DNA of 64,000 nt from Oryzias latipes (Eukaryota; Chordata; Actinopteri; Beloniformes; Adrianichthyidae). Positions 1-19,421 of the stretch are shown here, piece after piece; positions within the stretch are counted from its first letter, which is position 1, and each line of letters begins with the position of its first letter. The position numbers were made by a program, and so were the translations under genes. The stretch spans positions 24,704,299-24,768,298 of the forward strand of contig NC_019875.2 of NCBI RefSeq assembly GCF_002234675.1. Reading direction: 5' to 3'. Below the pieces are notes generated by a model, which did no database searches, was not told the origin of the DNA, and saw only the letters and a program-made list of their open reading frames with translations.

Positions 1-3000
1 AGATAATGGAAGCGTCATAGAAGGAACTTAATTCTTTGACTTTTTAGAGCATGAAAGAACAATTTTACAAAATAAAATTTAACGTCTCTCACACCACCAG
101 ATATGCAAAATGTTGATGTTATGAAAAACCTTTTTCTCAGATAAATGAAATTAGCAAAACCTACAAAATATACTTAGAAATCTATTTCACATTTATGTAG
201 AGGTTAAAACTGTTGACATTTTCAAGTCCTTAGTTTGTTATTTCTGAAACTGCATGTGCAGATAAATCCAGACTGCTGTAATCCCAAGCCTACAGATTCT
301 TGACTGATGGTTCATTGTCTTGTTTTACTTTTTCTCTGTCTTACTCCCCTTTGCTCATACATTTTAATTGAGACATCTCATAACTCTTCGGTGAGTGTGT
401 CCATTCAGACGGAAGGTTTGAAGGCGTGTGGTGTTTGTGGGATAAGTGTTACACCAGCAGATAGGTGGAAAAGAATGAGCCAGAATGGAGGACAAGGTCA
501 TCTGATATGGCGGAATTGGTGAGGAATGTAACTGATAGTGATGGAAGGAGTAGGATAGATTCCTCTCTCTGGCTCTCACATCCCTGCACCACTTCCTCAT
601 TCACACAAGCACACAATGGACAAAGAAAAGGTGTGCTGCCCTCAATATCCTGTTCTCAGGAAACCACAGACAGCAAGGTTCCCCATTTATAAGTCTCCAC
701 ACTTGCAGAGTTAGTTCCACAGTTATGCTGGATAAAACACCATTACTTTGACATCTGTTGAGTTTACTAGTGTAAAAAACAAACAAAAAACTGATGCTTT
801 CTCATGAAGATTTGCATGTTGCGGCAAGTTTTGCTGTACTTGAGGGAATTTCCAGACAGGCTAGCTTCAGACATGACTCACGAGAGATAAATCCGTTAAG
901 GTGATAAATAAGTAGTCACATTTATGACCCATTTAAAGGGAAGTTTGATGTTTGCTTTTTACTAGTGGGATAGTAGTATAGACTTTTGAAGGAATTTGGA
1001 CTTAAGAGATATTATAACAGGTGTTTAGAAAAGATAAAAAACATTTTTCACTTTTGTTATGAGTCCACCCTTAGCTCAGATATTGGTCGGATGTGATGAC
1101 AAAAGTTAAGACAAAAGTGATTGTATGACCTAACCTTGTGAACATTTTGCAGTCTTTGACTCTGTTTAAACATTTTCTTTAAAATTTGTTTTTTAAATCT
1201 GCGAGTCTTTTATTTTTTTCAATTCAGTCTGTGTTCACAGTAAACAAACTTTAATACAGAAACTTTAATAGCTTTAAATGGTTTAAAAGTAGACCAACTT
1301 TACTGTTCAAAAGACTTTGTTGGCTGTTTCTTTTCATTTTTGTGTTTGGTGATGTTGAGAAAACATCCCAAAGAATTAAAAGTTTGTCTTCCATGAAAAA
1401 TATTTTAGGCTTGAAATCCTCAACACCGTCCAAATTGTTTCGAGCATGGATACAGAAATATTCTGTTGGGCTCTCAGTGGATCTTGTTGATAGGAATACT
1501 AATTTCTACCCAATTAAATTGGGATTGGAAGGTTAATTTTGGCACTAAACCTCAGGATTTATCCAATGGTTAGTCTGTAACTTGATTTACTATGTTATGA
1601 ATGCTTTTCTGCTTAAAAACAACATTTCCTGCAAGTAGTTTGGCATTCTGGACCTCATTATGTTTGCGAAACGCTAAGATTCACAGCAGATCATTGAAGT
1701 GTTAAAAGAATATGTGTAGACTTTTGGATGATTTGTAAATCAAAAAAGTCCCAGTTGTAGAATTGAATGGAAAATTTTTTGTGTATTGTCTCATGCTCCT
1801 GATCTAATTACTCCAATAGATGGTTTCACTCTAACTAAAAAGTCATCTAAATTTGGTCACTTTTAGAAGAATTAAATGATTGTCTCCATTGGTATTTAGC
1901 ATAGGTTGTTACACAAAGTAATTTATTGTGTTATTTAGGACCAAATGTATTTTCCAGAAGGTTTAATGTAAAAAAGAATTCTTAAAGAAATTAAAATTGT
2001 ATTGATTACAATGTAATTGTATAGCTTTAAATAATCAAGTTAAAAATATCAATTAAAATTTAGCAGATTAGTTTAGGTTGAATCATAAACTTGAGAGTCT
2101 GAATAAATGTATTTAAGTTTTAGACATCGTAGCCCAGTCCACTGATTCTAAATTTACTAGTTTAGAAAAGAATTTCTAAGGGAAAGGAAATGCTGCCACA
2201 GATTTTAAACATCTGTCTTTATTTGCTCTAGAAAATCTTTCCTTTTGGTCCTCTTTTATGCTTGTTAAGGTAGCATTTAGGCAAACCGTAATGTAAAAAA
2301 CGTATGTAAAAGCCAATACACCTTCAAGTTATGAGTTTATGCAAGATTCTTTAAATTCTTTTGTTGTGTCATGCATTATAACATTTTTAGCATTGCCCCT
2401 ATTTTACATAGTCTACATATTTGTGATGCCATGGAAACCAGACTGTTTCCTTTTACACGGAATATTTGGTTGGTCTAGTCAGACTCATCCTTTTCAATTT
2501 TCCATGTAGTTTTCCTCTCCTTACTTTTCCCACTTTTCCTTGCTTTCAGTAAACTGAAAACAACTTATTACAGTTGTGTTGGTATTTGAAGGCAGACTAA
2601 AAAAGTCAACCGGCAAGAAGTAAAACAAGTCTCAAGGTTGTGCCACAGGCGGCTGTTCACCTGACTTTCAAACACTTTAAACCATTATTATAGTTTTATT
2701 TTAAATGTTTCATGAGAAAAGAGAAAAGATTCTTTGTAAAAAAATAAATACATTCAAGAGGAAACTGAATCGAACTAATTATCAGTCCTCCACACAGCAC
2801 AGAGGTTCCTATAAATACTGACCTTCTGAAGTCTGAAAACATTTTGCTGCCTTCTGCCCCAGAGACAACAAACCGGCTGCAGACGAATGATGGGGCAAAA
2901 AGCCACTGCACCCTGTCCTAAAACAGTCCCGCACCCCAGCGGGCTGCTACCCTCCAGGTCACTAGAATGCCAGTCATTCATGCAGGCCTCAGCTTGTATG

Positions 3001-3569
3001 CCCCCAGCAAATAGTTGTGCCCCTCTGCTGCTGAGGCTGCACATAGCATGTGATCTAGTGGCTGGCTTTGGCCAGCGGCACCATGGAAAGAAGGTGAGAG
3101 AGAAGGCTCTGTGTCTGCATACAAGCTCAGCAGCTCTGAAAATGTACCAGGGGCTTTCCATGCACTAGAGGCAATGAGGGGAATGTGGGCTGGGGTAGCA
3201 AGTATGGGGGGTCTGTGAGGGGGCAAAGGGCTGAGCAGGTTGGTGTTGTGAGTGGGGTGATGGAAGGAAAAAGATTTTTATTTTTTTCATTTTAATTTCA
3301 ACTATAAAATTGTTGGAAAATGTCGGGGGGGTTAGGACATCTTTGGTTTCATAGAAGATTAAGGTACCTAAATTAAATATAAACCAATTTAAGGTTTACA
3401 ATTTTTTTTACTGGTTCCAGTCACTTTTACTTTTTGTATTCTCTTTGTATGTTTTAGCCTTATTCTAGTTATACATTTTTCTTTTTTAAATGGTAAGAAA
3501 AATGCTAGAAATTCTAGATACCTTTACTTTTTAACTACTTTCCTCATTGTGGGATCAATAAAGTTTTCC

Positions 3570-3884
3570 ATCCATTCATCTCCAGAACCTGCTGAATCCC
3601 TTTGGAATCCTGGGGCTGCTGGAGCTAACCCACCTACAATTGGGGGGGAGGTACCTCATGGACAGCATGTTGGAGGCCCACACATTTACATGCACACCTA
3701 GAGGCATTTTAGAAAATTCCATTATGCATTTTTTTGGACTGTGAGAGGAGAGTGTCTGGAGAAACATCCACACATGTATGGGGAGAACATGCACACTCCA
3801 CACAGAAAGGACCCAGCTGGGATTTGAACCAGTGTCTTTTAGCTGTAAGGCAAATGTGCAAACCACTACGACACTGTGCAGTCT
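3570..3884. repeat. Dispersed teleost repeat, copy 1
   Basis: The block opens with a CCATCCATTCAT run, then 'cctgctgaatccctttgg', and ends with 'gggatttgaacc' and 'aaccactacgacactgtgcag'-like sequence. The same order of phrases recurs at 31404-31556 and 33511-33825. It resembles the very common fish repeat that carries 'gacaggtcgccagtctgtc' and a tail reading like an inverted tRNA B box. Class (LINE tail versus SINE) is not resolved. Confidence 0.7.
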
Positions 3885-5061
3885 TCAATAAAAATTGATT
3901 TTATTCTTTTCGATAGCAAACAAAAAGTGACAATTGTTATATTTTTTCTATTTATTTTGTAAAAAGAAAAAAAAACAATGCTTTAAACAAGTATAAGTTT
4001 TCAGTACCGCCACTTTACTAAGTTGATGTAAACAAACGTTTTTGTTTTTTTTGACAAGAGCAAAGACAGATGATATCATTTTGTAAAGTAGACCATAACC
4101 AAAACACTAACGCTTTTATGCATTTGTTGTAATCCTATGATAAAGTTCTTAAATTTCCTATGAAGTTTGACTTTTGATGATTTCACATACATCACTACAA
4201 GTCTTTGTTTGCCAAAGAAAAGTGTGAGTGTTGCAGCACAGACACATGCCCTTAAGAAAAGCTAAACTTCTGGCTCTGTTGTGTAGATCAAAAGTGTCAG
4301 CTGGCCAAAGCAGCCATGACTTCCAGCATTGTTGCTAACAGTTGAGTCAGGATGATTCAGTTGTGGGATATGTTAATAGTTTCTACTCGACGTCTGGATG
4401 TGTCTGCTGATGCACAATGTCTGCATTGTATTAGTTAAAGAAGGACCTTATGTTATGTGGGGTTTTTTTGTGACATGGTTTATTGTTAGAACTGAAGCAA
4501 AGGTCAGGGTGAAAATTTCCAACACTGTGATTAATTTGAAACATCAATAATATGAAAGAAAAAACTAAACTTTGAATCTCTGGAAAGTTAATGAAGACTG
4601 CCTTTATGCACTGACCCACATAGATAAAGCAATAAGTAGATCTGCTGTGTCTGCATGTTATTGGAAGACAGACAAAGTCAGTAGTGACATGTTTGAGGGC
4701 CTGCTTGAATGTGATGTGTTATCTAAGCATTTATACTGATTTGTGAGTTCCATAGTCATTTGACCAGAAGCACAGATGTAACCTTCTCTTTAATAGCTGT
4801 TCACGTAACGCTGATTAGTAATGGATAATTTCATGATCCTTTTTGGTTCACTTCACAGCAAAATTTCTTAAGGAAAAAAAATCTGCTTGGCTGCATTAAC
4901 ATATATTTTTGAAGTGTTGGTTAGAAAGAAACTCAAAGTCTTAACTGCTTCAGCGAGTTCTTTTAGGGTGCCCAGATTCAGGCCTAAAAATAGCGATGCA
5001 GCATTTTTGTGTTTTGAAGCCAAAATCTGAATTTGTAAGAGACTCTAAACATTTTAAAGTC

Positions 5062-5205
5062 CATCCATCATCTATGCCCAGATCAGATGGGGCTTTCTGG
5101 AGCCTATCTCAGTTACTTCAGGGTGACTGCAACCTGAACAGTCCATCGCATGGCCACACACAAACCAACAACCTCTCACACTCACGCTTCAGAGTCACTA
5201 ACCTA
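5062..5205. repeat. Dispersed teleost repeat, diverged copy
   Basis: A short diverged relative of the 3570-3884 repeat. It begins with 'tccatccatcatc', continues with 'ggagcctatctcag', and ends with 'cacactcacgcttcagagtcac'-like sequence. It is truncated and older-looking than the other copies. Confidence 0.5.
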
Positions 5206-6164
5206 TGAAACATGGCTTTAAACTAACCCTAACACACACAAACACATTCATGTGGGTTTTAATGTGTGCACGTGGCAGCTAAAAGTCTTTTATCAGCACT
5301 TTTTTGCTATTTAAATTTCCAATGAACTACTGCCGCTCTGCAGAAACTATGTCTAAGAAAACAACAAAGCAGTTGTTTTTTATTTTGGCTAAAAAGTACG
5401 GTGGCTCGTAATCATAGTTAAAAAAACACTGGGGAAGCTTTAAAAATAGATCAAAAGATGACTGGGAAAAAAAAATAATTTATATGTAGTTATTTTATTA
5501 TATTTTTTGACTGTCCAACAGCTGGGCAAACAGATGAGAGCTGAAAGCCTCTTGTGTTGGACATGTTTTACTTTAACAACAGGGGTTATGAATCTTCTGA
5601 CAGACCAGAGGTATCTCTGAATAAACCCCTTTTGTAATCGAGGCCAAACTTTTTCATTTTAATCATATTTGAAAGTCTTTTGTGTTGGACTGGACGAAAA
5701 AGGAAAGGAGGGAAGAAGAGAGAAGGGGTGGTAGGAGGGTGATTATAGAAGGGAGAGAGGGGTAAAACTATGAAGCAGCATAAAGCAACAAGTTTCTGGA
5801 TATTTATAATCATTACAGTCAGGTTCAGATGTAATACATATCTATAAGGGCGGGGCCTCTCCACACACACTCTCAAATGTTGTAAACATACCTGTTGCCT
5901 CCAAAAATTTTCTCTTCAACATGTACACAATACAAATAATGTTCACACATGCATACTTGTGCATTTAAACCAACTAGTGTGAAATATTTCATTCAATCAC
6001 GCAAAGTATTAGTGCAAAGGTGAGCCAACACATGTGCTCAAGTGAGTGTTTATGTTCTTCTAAAATGGATGATGGAATAATAATAGATTTGATTTATCTT
6101 TTTATCTATTTTATTTTCCAGACGCTCAAAGCACTTACATTGTGTCCATTATTAATTCACTCCT

Positions 6165-6437
6165 CATTCAAACTTGGTGATGGTAGGCTGCTGATGTAGC
6201 CACAGCTGCCCTGGGGCAGACTGACAGAGGTGTGGCTGCTAGTTTGCGCCTATGGCCCATCTGACCATCACCGGGATATTTGTACGCGTTCACCCACCAG
6301 TGGAGCCACACTGGAGGCTGAGGGGGAAGTGTCTTGCCCAAGGACACAACGACAGTTGGCTGGGGGGAGCAGGAATCGATCTGCCGACCCTTCAATCATT
6401 TGACGACCTGCTCAACATGCTGAGCCACTGCCGCCCG
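6165..6437. repeat. Dispersed repeat with 'cttgcccaaggacac' core
   Basis: This segment carries 'gtcttgcccaaggacacaac', a phrase seen in a high-copy fish repeat, followed by 'aatcgatctgccgaccc' and 'tgctgagccactgccgccc'. It ends at a purine-rich AAAAGAAGAAGG run. Its GC content is well above the flanks. The superfamily is not assigned. Confidence 0.6.
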
Positions 6438-6439
6438 CA

Positions 6440-6745
6440 AATGTAAAAAGAAGAAGGGAGAGTACCCAGTCATCCCTACACAAAGGCCACTGCCGCAGCA
6501 GCAGCGGCAGCTAGAACCCCCCCAACACCCGCACGGCAGCAGATAGAGAACAACCACCCCCGGGCGACCCCATCCGCCACCCAGGCCAGAGAGCAGGGAG
6601 GCATGGGGGCACAGAGAGTGCAAGCTCCACCCCAACCAGAAGACCAGCCCCCGCCACGCCAGGAGGGCCCAACGCGGGGCCCCGTCCCAGAAGAGCGCCC
6701 ACAGCCCCAGACGAGCACCTCTCCCCCACCCAGGGGTTCTGGGCA
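6440..6745. repeat. GC-rich block, probable repeat
   Basis: About 300 bp rich in C on the plus strand (runs such as CCCCCCC and CCACCCCCGGGCG) between AT-rich flanks. The minus strand is open for about 127 codons, but the product is a low-complexity Gly/Trp/Leu string without splice sites or a domain. I read it as part of an interspersed element continuing from 6165-6437 rather than as a gene. Confidence 0.4.
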
Positions 6746-6773
6746 TTAATACACCACGCAAGTGGTGTATTAA
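6746..6773. repeat. Perfect 12-bp inverted repeat with 4-nt loop
   Basis: The left arm TTAATACACCAC is followed by the loop GCAA and the exact reverse complement GTGGTGTATTAA. GCAA is a GNRA-type loop, so the transcript could form a stable hairpin. It lies directly at the edge of the GC-rich repeat block and may be a terminal structure of that element. Confidence 0.75.
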
Positions 6774-9700
6774 GTGCACTTTAGGTTCTTAAAAGGTCAA
6801 ATGTTTAAGTTCCACCTTATGATTAATAAGTTAGAAAAAGTCCACATTTTCTGAAGGTTCTTCATTTTGACTGATGGAAAAGCAAAAGATGGGTTTGGTT
6901 GTTATAATTATGTTAGTTAGCCCTCAGAGCCAGGACAGGTGCCATAATAGCTCAGATCAGTAGAGCCAGTGCAGATGGTTTAGCTTTATCCTATGATCCC
7001 AACACCTGGTTGAAAAAAATGTACAGTTATTTTATTGTATTTATGGTGATTTAGGTGTTTATTTCTAAAAGATAGAGCTGAAAAGGGCAGTCCTGCATGT
7101 GTCTCTGATAGTCTGGTTCCAATATGCAGAGGAATGCCTGAACTATGTTGGCCTCCTCTCCTCATAATTATCCTTCTGGTGAGGGCAGTGATCACAAGAG
7201 GCTTTGTTGGCGCTGCTGTCCCAAAGGAAGAATGCAAACACCCGAGGAGCTCTTCCAAGAATCTCCAGTTGTGGACTTTTCTGGAATGTCTAAGCCTTCT
7301 GGAGTGTGTTTACAGTTTCAGACCAATATCAACCCTACAATCTGAACTGCCAGCGTATCATTATCTGGCTTTGTCTGGGGACAAACAGAGGGACAGTAAG
7401 AGGAGATTTCTGCACCCTGACCAGACGTTCATACGATTTCAGGCAACTTGAGCAGAGCAGACGAAATTTGAAGGGAATTATTACACTACAAAGGATGTCT
7501 CAAATACACAGGGGAGTTATTTTACCTGTTGTGTCAGGGTCACTAAGCATTTTTGATGTTGACGACAAAAATGTTTTTCCTCTTTGATTTAATGAGATTT
7601 TAGGATTTAAGCTTTTTTAGTCATTTCAACTCAAAAAGACAAAAAGACAAACAATGAGACTTTACTAAATTGTAAAGATTGTGCCAGAAAGGACAACAAT
7701 GTAGACGTGTCTAAAAAAGCATGTGACAAAGTCCTTCGGGTTTGTGTTTGCTTGTGTATCTTACTGCTTACATGGCGCTCACCCCAAACTAACAGTGTGT
7801 TCTGATCTACTTCAGTCAGATTAGAAATACAAATAAGATCTCAGACCTTAGTGGTTTCAGACCACTCTTACATAACTCAGGAATGTTGGCACCACTCCAT
7901 CATCGTTCTAAATCAGAGGAGCAAAGGTCACAGTAAAAACATTACACTCATTCAAGTCCAGCAATCTCTCTGAGTTTGAGTAATGTTTATTTCAACCTTT
8001 GCTTTACATTTATTACAACATAAAAATGTCCAAATTTGTCATGCAACATTTGTTCTGCAGATCAGTTATCATGAGGTAAACTACAATCCAGGTCATTTGG
8101 ATGCATTTTGATGCATTTTTCTAAGGTTGTATAGTTTTCTTCATGAAACTTGCCAACCTGAAAAAAAATTTTAGACACTTATTCAGCCCTAAATAAAATA
8201 ATAAAGCCTTTTATTGAAGCCCTTTATGTACTGCTGAAAAGAATATATCAAAAAGTACGCTGTAAGTATATACCCAGTAAAAAAACAAACTACTTGATGT
8301 CTTAGGTTGATTCAAACCAGAATATATTAATTAACAGCTGGTTAATATGCATTAATCTCTCAGGCAGCTACACTTACAGTGAAGCTTTAGGAATTGCTAC
8401 AGATGATAGGAATCTGCAGAAAACAAGAATTTTAGTTTTCCTTGGTGAACAGTTTTCGTTTCAGAAAAACCTTTTAAATCTGGCATATGACAATGTGTAC
8501 ATTAGCAAATCTATGAAACCCAAGAGTCACATGTTTTCTGAGAAGCTATGGAGGAAAACAAGAGAGCAAAGCAGAAGTTCTCTAAAGATAAAAGTATTTA
8601 ACCCTTTAACATTGAGGGATCTGCTAAACATGGGCAGATCTTCCCAAACCTGATTTGAGAAAATATTTGGTCAGATTAGAGACATATCACCACTCTATAT
8701 ATTTTTAAACTTGTTTAAAGTATCTAATCTAATGTAAAACAAAAAAATCATACTTTTGGACTTTTTTAATTTCATAAATCTTTCTAAAGTTGCACAATAA
8801 ATAGATAATTTCTTTTTTGACCACTTGTCATCCATTTTATTTTAATAGTTTGCAAATAAAGCAATAGGATGAAGTTGCATGTCGTGCTTAGCAAAAAAAA
8901 AGAGGTTATATTTTATGATTTTCATTCCTAGAAGCAGCTGGTTTGATTTTACTGTGCACTAATAACTGAAAATGTATGTATGACTAAAAAAGAGAGAATG
9001 TGGAAAATCATTAACCAATTAGTACAACTGCAGCTGCAATCAATGTTAATTAAGGTCAGTGAGTTTTTTCTGATGTAAATGGCTGAAATGGGGTCAACCT
9101 ATCTCAAAATATAACTAAATTGGTGCATGCTTCTGTACGTAAAGTGTGAAGGTCACTAACGAAACATGTGGCCTCTTAACACCATGTGTCAAGAAGTAAA
9201 ATAATTGGCTTAAATATTGTTTAAGGTGCTTCAAAACCCTGCAAAGTTAAAAAAAAAAGACCATTTCCTGCTGTGAAGGTTACTGCCAAGATTCTGTCAA
9301 GCCTTCCCAGCTTTTTCCTCCTCATCACAATCATATGAACAATCACTGCAGGATACTGCACAGAAGTTATGCAAGTACCCACTTCAACACAAGACGAGAG
9401 GCTGCCAAGCAGGAACTAAAACTGGGACGTGGTTCACATTTTAATAAAAGAAAAAACGATGTGTATAGATGACCAAAACAAGATAATTTCACCTTTCTTA
9501 TCGTGCAAAAAATTCCAGGTATTTTAACAAGAAGTTTTTATCAGAAAATATTTGGTTAGATCATTTAACCGTCTGCCTTTTCACTGACAGAAACCCAGTT
9601 TGTCACTGGGGTGAAAACTGCAATGCATTGCTGTTGAGTAATTTTTGGAAATCAAAACTTTAAAAAAAAGAGAAACATGCAGCAGACAATTTACCTTCTC

Positions 9701-11716
9701 AAAATTGTGTCATCAAGCAATTTTATTATACTTGAAGGCTTGATAAATCAGCAAGAAGTATAAAGATGAAAAGTTAGTAGGCCACTACAGAAGCATTAAA
9801 GATTTTTTATAAACAGCTAACATCCATTAAGCTACTGCAGAAAATATTGATGTCAGATATTGAACTACTAGAGCACAAGCTTTTGATTTTGTAAGGGTTT
9901 TGTTTGATTTTTTTAAAACTTTTTTACCCAGGTTTACAGGGAAATAAATCCTCTTACGAATTCAAACCCCTTTTTAAAGTGTAAATAAAGTGTGTTTTAT
10001 TTGTTGAAGTTCAACTTTCCTGTTGCAGTCATTATGATTCTGCTTAATTGTGCAACCACAGAGAGTGATAACCCTCAGAAGGTTCATACTAAATAGAAAA
10101 ATGTGCAAAGTTTGTTATTTATATTAAATATTATCAGAAAATTAAACTTTTTTTTATGAATTTTATGCACCATTCTAGGTGAGTGCTGTCACATTTACGA
10201 CAGAACTGAATTTTCCCTCAAACACTTCCTCCAAACTGCACATCCCATAGCAGATTTATTGCTAAGCTATTGTTTGCATGTTGATAAAATCTGGGTAAGT
10301 CCCATGTCTCTGACAGTTTAAACACTATAAGAGGAAATATTTTCTCTTATCAAAATTCTGCCATTGCTTGGGAATAATGACCCAGTGACTGCCTGCTCAC
10401 AGGGATGGAGCTAAGATGAGAGCCACCTTGTGGTGTTTGTTTTAGACGTAAACATGTAAGATAGCATGTTAAAAGCAAAGTAGGCCTCTGAACTGTTGTT
10501 ACTCATGTTTTTTAACATCTCAATACCTATCATTTTTATATTATTTGACTGACTATTTGAAACATTTTCTGAGATTTCATGGTGCACAGGAGTTATGATC
10601 CATGTCTTACTGCTGCTCAAGACAAATTTTCAGATCTGTTTCTTTTCTCGCATAATTTAAAGTTTTATAACAAAATTTTTTTGTGCCTGTTAGAACTGTT
10701 TACCCATAAAGGCCTCAAGAAATACACAGGATGTTACAAGAATGTTGATATAAAAAAATGCATATGAACAGCCACCAATATTGCAAGAACATGCTTTTCA
10801 TCCTTTGTTTTGGCCTGGAGGAGATGGGAGTCATGGCAACCAAAATACAGATGGGGGAATTTTTTATTTTTTTTTGCAGCGCCTGGCTGAGCTCCATCTT
10901 GCTGGCAGTCGTGGTAAAAACTCATGAATTGCAAAAACAACATTCCTCATCTAAGTGATACAGCCCTCAAGGAATTTCTACTAAACAGAGGCTTTTCTCA
11001 GGGGGCATACCTCAGTATATTGAAACCATCTGGTGCAGTGTGTGAATGTGATTTTTCTTGCAGATCTAAACAAAAGAAAAAGTGCATTCTCAGAAGTTTC
11101 CACACATTTTTCTGTGGTTCTCAGAACCAATCCACGGTATCGACTTTTCCAGCATGAAAAGAAGCTCTGTACTGATTTATAGATTTATGAGCGTGACATG
11201 CAGTTTATGTAATTTCATTTTGAAGACCCAGTCTGGACGAGGCAGTTATGCTTTGACCCTCTGCCAAATGTCCCACGTCAGCACTGACCCGCAGTCCTCT
11301 TCAGGAATGCTGTGAAACCACACTGAGACACTGGAAAAATGTGACGCTATGATGGAGTGATGCTTAATTCAAAAATAATGTTACGTTTTTAAGATGCCCT
11401 TCATTCTTTACAGCTGAGACTTAATGGTTAACAATTGTTTTTCATTAAAAAAAAAATAGATGTCTCAAGATTAGCTTCTCTGTCAGGTCCTGTGCTAAAT
11501 GGACTGCTGAGACGTAAAATTACATTAAATATATAAATATTCAATCCAAATCAGTGGATATTGGCAAAAAATTAAAAGACATTAAAAGCAGTGGACATAA
11601 AAACAATTGAAAGCTTATAAGTTTAAGTGAGTAGGAGAGGAGGGTGTGTCATTATTTTTGACATTTCATACACTCTTCAGTTGTGATCATTTAGATGTCA
11701 CATGCTCGGCTGTCTC

Positions 11717-16771
<5,055 letters not shown>

Positions 16772-17424
16772 GGCCTTCTTTAAATGTAAGTCAGGGGCAT
16801 AGAGACCTGATCAAGCCCGTGATCATTTAACAGGTTCCCTTCGTGGGCAAGGTGTGTCCTGTAAGACGCAATCACCCGTTCATGTGAATGGTGGAATACT
16901 CTCACTATATGTTCCTGTGTCTGAAACCATTTTCTGTCATCATGCCAAATCACATGACTGTAGATTTAGGTAAATGTTGCACCTTGAGTTGTTAATTTGT
17001 CCTCTAACAGGACTAACCGACTCCTTCCAGGGGAATACCTGTCCTCTCACCCAGCCAGAGGTTTGTAGAGACAGTTTTCCTCCTAAAAGGTTCTTTCCAC
17101 CTCACCTTCCCTCACCTATCAGGTTTTCACACACTGACTCAAGAGCCAGTATTATTTACAGGCAAGAGAAAATAAAATTGAAAGCAAATTAGGTCTTTGA
17201 GAGATTGTCTGCTTGGCTGGTCGAGCTGCTCTCATTTCAGCTGTTTTGTTTCCTGATTTGATTACTGTGGAAAAGGAACATTTTCAAGATGCACCAAAAT
17301 CATCTTAACGAATCTTTCAAGATATAGAATGTAAAGACGTCTGAAGAGACGCTATTAAAGCAAAGCTACGTCTATGAAACCCTTTATGTTCTTAAGCCAT
17401 TAATGTGTCACATAAGTTGTCTGG

Positions 17425-17428
17425 AAAA

Positions 17429-17495
<67 letters not shown>

Positions 17496-17497
17496 AC
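17425..17497. repeat. (AAAT)n microsatellite
   Basis: About 18 nearly perfect AAAT units, ending in AAACAAG. It is intergenic, about 650 bp upstream of the aire start codon. Confidence 0.97.
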
Positions 17498-19415
17498 AAG
17501 TTATGCCCACCATTTATCTGACTTTAATTATTCATGGGTCAAGGTCATGATGACCTTTTTAACTGAAGACTAACTTAGACTCGAGCTAGCCCACGCCAAA
17601 CTTTCCTTGTAAATATTTACTATAACTGCAGTTTTAAATAGATTTCTTTTGGACTTTTGCTATTTGTTCTAAAACATTTCAAGGACTAAGTAACATTTAT
17701 GTCATTTCCATTTCTTTAGTATTATCTGAGTGTCTGGCAATCAATCTGCCACCGGATGATGTTGGGGCATTAATTAGCATGGGTGTAAGATACACTTCTA
17801 CTTTAGAATTTTTTTCCACAAATATGGAACCATTGGTGCCTATTAAACACCATAATAGCTTAAAATTAACAGAACCCTCTCCCAATATTGACTTTTGTTT
17901 TTTTTGGAACAATTCTTTCCCTTCACCCAGCTGAGTCACTGATCACTATGGTTACAACAAAATGTCATAAAACATTGGCTGACTAATTGGTTGTTTATTA
18001 ATAACTTTAATTGTACTGTGATTGTACCTATTTGTGAGTGATGAAAATGCCCTTAAACAGAAAAACTATTAGTCATTGGATATTTGGATTTGGAATTGGC
18101 TAATGTCAAGCAATCAAAACAAAATATACTGAACGCAAACAAAGAGATGTAGACCTTAATCTATACATATATGTATCGAATTTTTTATCTGAATTTGAAT
18201 TTTTAATTTTTAAATACGACTTAATTGAGGAATAAAAAAGAAATTAAAGAAAAGAAGATTTATATATATATATATTTCCATCCATATACATTTTGGAATA
18301 TTTCAGGGCAGAGTTGGAAAGGGTCCAATCTTTCCATATAACAAAAAGCAAACCACTGTAAATGTTAAGATTTTGCAAATAATCAAGCTAGATTTACTCA
18401 TATTTAAAATGCTCCAAGTACATAACTTATTTGCTTGTTTAAAACCTTAAAACGTTTGAGAATCAGAATATCATTTTTCATTAAAGTGCTTAAACTCTTA
18501 TCCAAACAAAAACAAAAATGTTTGTCATTCTCTGGTCTGTAGATGTCTGTTTCAAAATGGTGGCTGCTTCTGTGGTTGGGCTTGTTTTTACATAAATATA
18601 TATTTTAAAACTAACTAAATTCTGCCCTTATCTGTTCATTGAAAAGCTATTACTCATCCCATAAAAGCTGAGATAAGAAATCCGACATTAACACAGAAAA
18701 AAGCCTTTTGTTAGTCTGTGAATGTGGATGGTTAGGAGAGTGAAGCCCTTTAATCTTTAAGTTTTTAATCATTAAACATTATTACATTATTCATACTGGT
18801 GAACAAGGACCACTTCTACAGAGGGACGTTTACAACATACATATTACATCATTATATACAGTGCAGTGCAGTACAGTGTTTTCTTACATGTGTATTACCA
18901 GGATAGAAGGGTGAGGACACTTGAAGGAGGGAGGAAGGAAGGTAACAAGGAGTTGTTGAGTAATGGGGAGTTGTGATAGCAAGTTGTCTTTTTATTTGTT
19001 TTGTTTTTAACCACAGTACAGTTTGTTCTATAAAAGTTAAACCCATAGAGAGATAGAGTGCCACATTTTCACAGCTACTGTTAGGTGAACCTTTGAAAGC
19101 GGACACTTGTGAGAATGTCAAAAGCAATACTTTTTCTCATGAGATGCCATGGGGAAATGCTATAAAACATTCTTAAATAAACAGCCTCCCTACAGAGGAT
19201 GAAGACCCTGGAGGGCAGGCCATTAGATCAAAGATCAGATCAGCGTGCATGCGTGCTGCAGACATTCAGACATGTTCAACCATCTGGAAAACAGCTGACC
19301 ACTAACTTTTTCCTCTCCTTTGCTTAGGCAAGATTTTTGGTGCTTTCCATTTTATATATAAAATTACAAAACATAACAGCAAAAAAAAAAAATAACCCCA
19401 TCTGATAGTTCTCTT

Positions 19416-19421
19416 TTTATT
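19416..19421 (-). terminator. Candidate polyadenylation signal for rab6b
   Basis: TTTATT on the plus strand reads AATAAA on the minus strand, about 230 bp after the rab6b stop codon. Other AATAAA hexamers exist further left, so the true 3' end may be later. Confidence 0.35.

Larger units (their letters stand above)
1..11716. other. Gene-poor AT-rich region
   Basis: No exon chain with matching splice phases was found on either strand. The open frames here are short, lack family motifs, and many lie inside repeats. Recognisable content is limited to dispersed repeat remnants near 3570-3884, 5062-5205 and 6165-6437, a GC-rich block at 6440-6745 and a perfect inverted repeat at 6746-6773. The stretch nearest 11716 is presumably the 3' UTR and downstream flank of the minus-strand aire gene. 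I cannot exclude isolated non-coding RNA exons. Confidence 0.6.

Noticed and set aside
3810-3830. tRNA B-box-like sequence (inverted) in the dispersed repeat
   Set aside because: No A box or cloverleaf around it; it belongs to the repeat tail.
6396-6779. 127-codon minus-strand open frame
   Set aside because: Low-complexity Gly/Trp/Leu product from a GC-rich repeat block; three frames are open at once, as expected from base composition.
10881-10917. Exon-like plus-strand segment: T-rich tract, GCAG, 37 nt, then GTAAAA
   Set aside because: Single isolated candidate with no partner exon or family match in the surrounding 10 kb.
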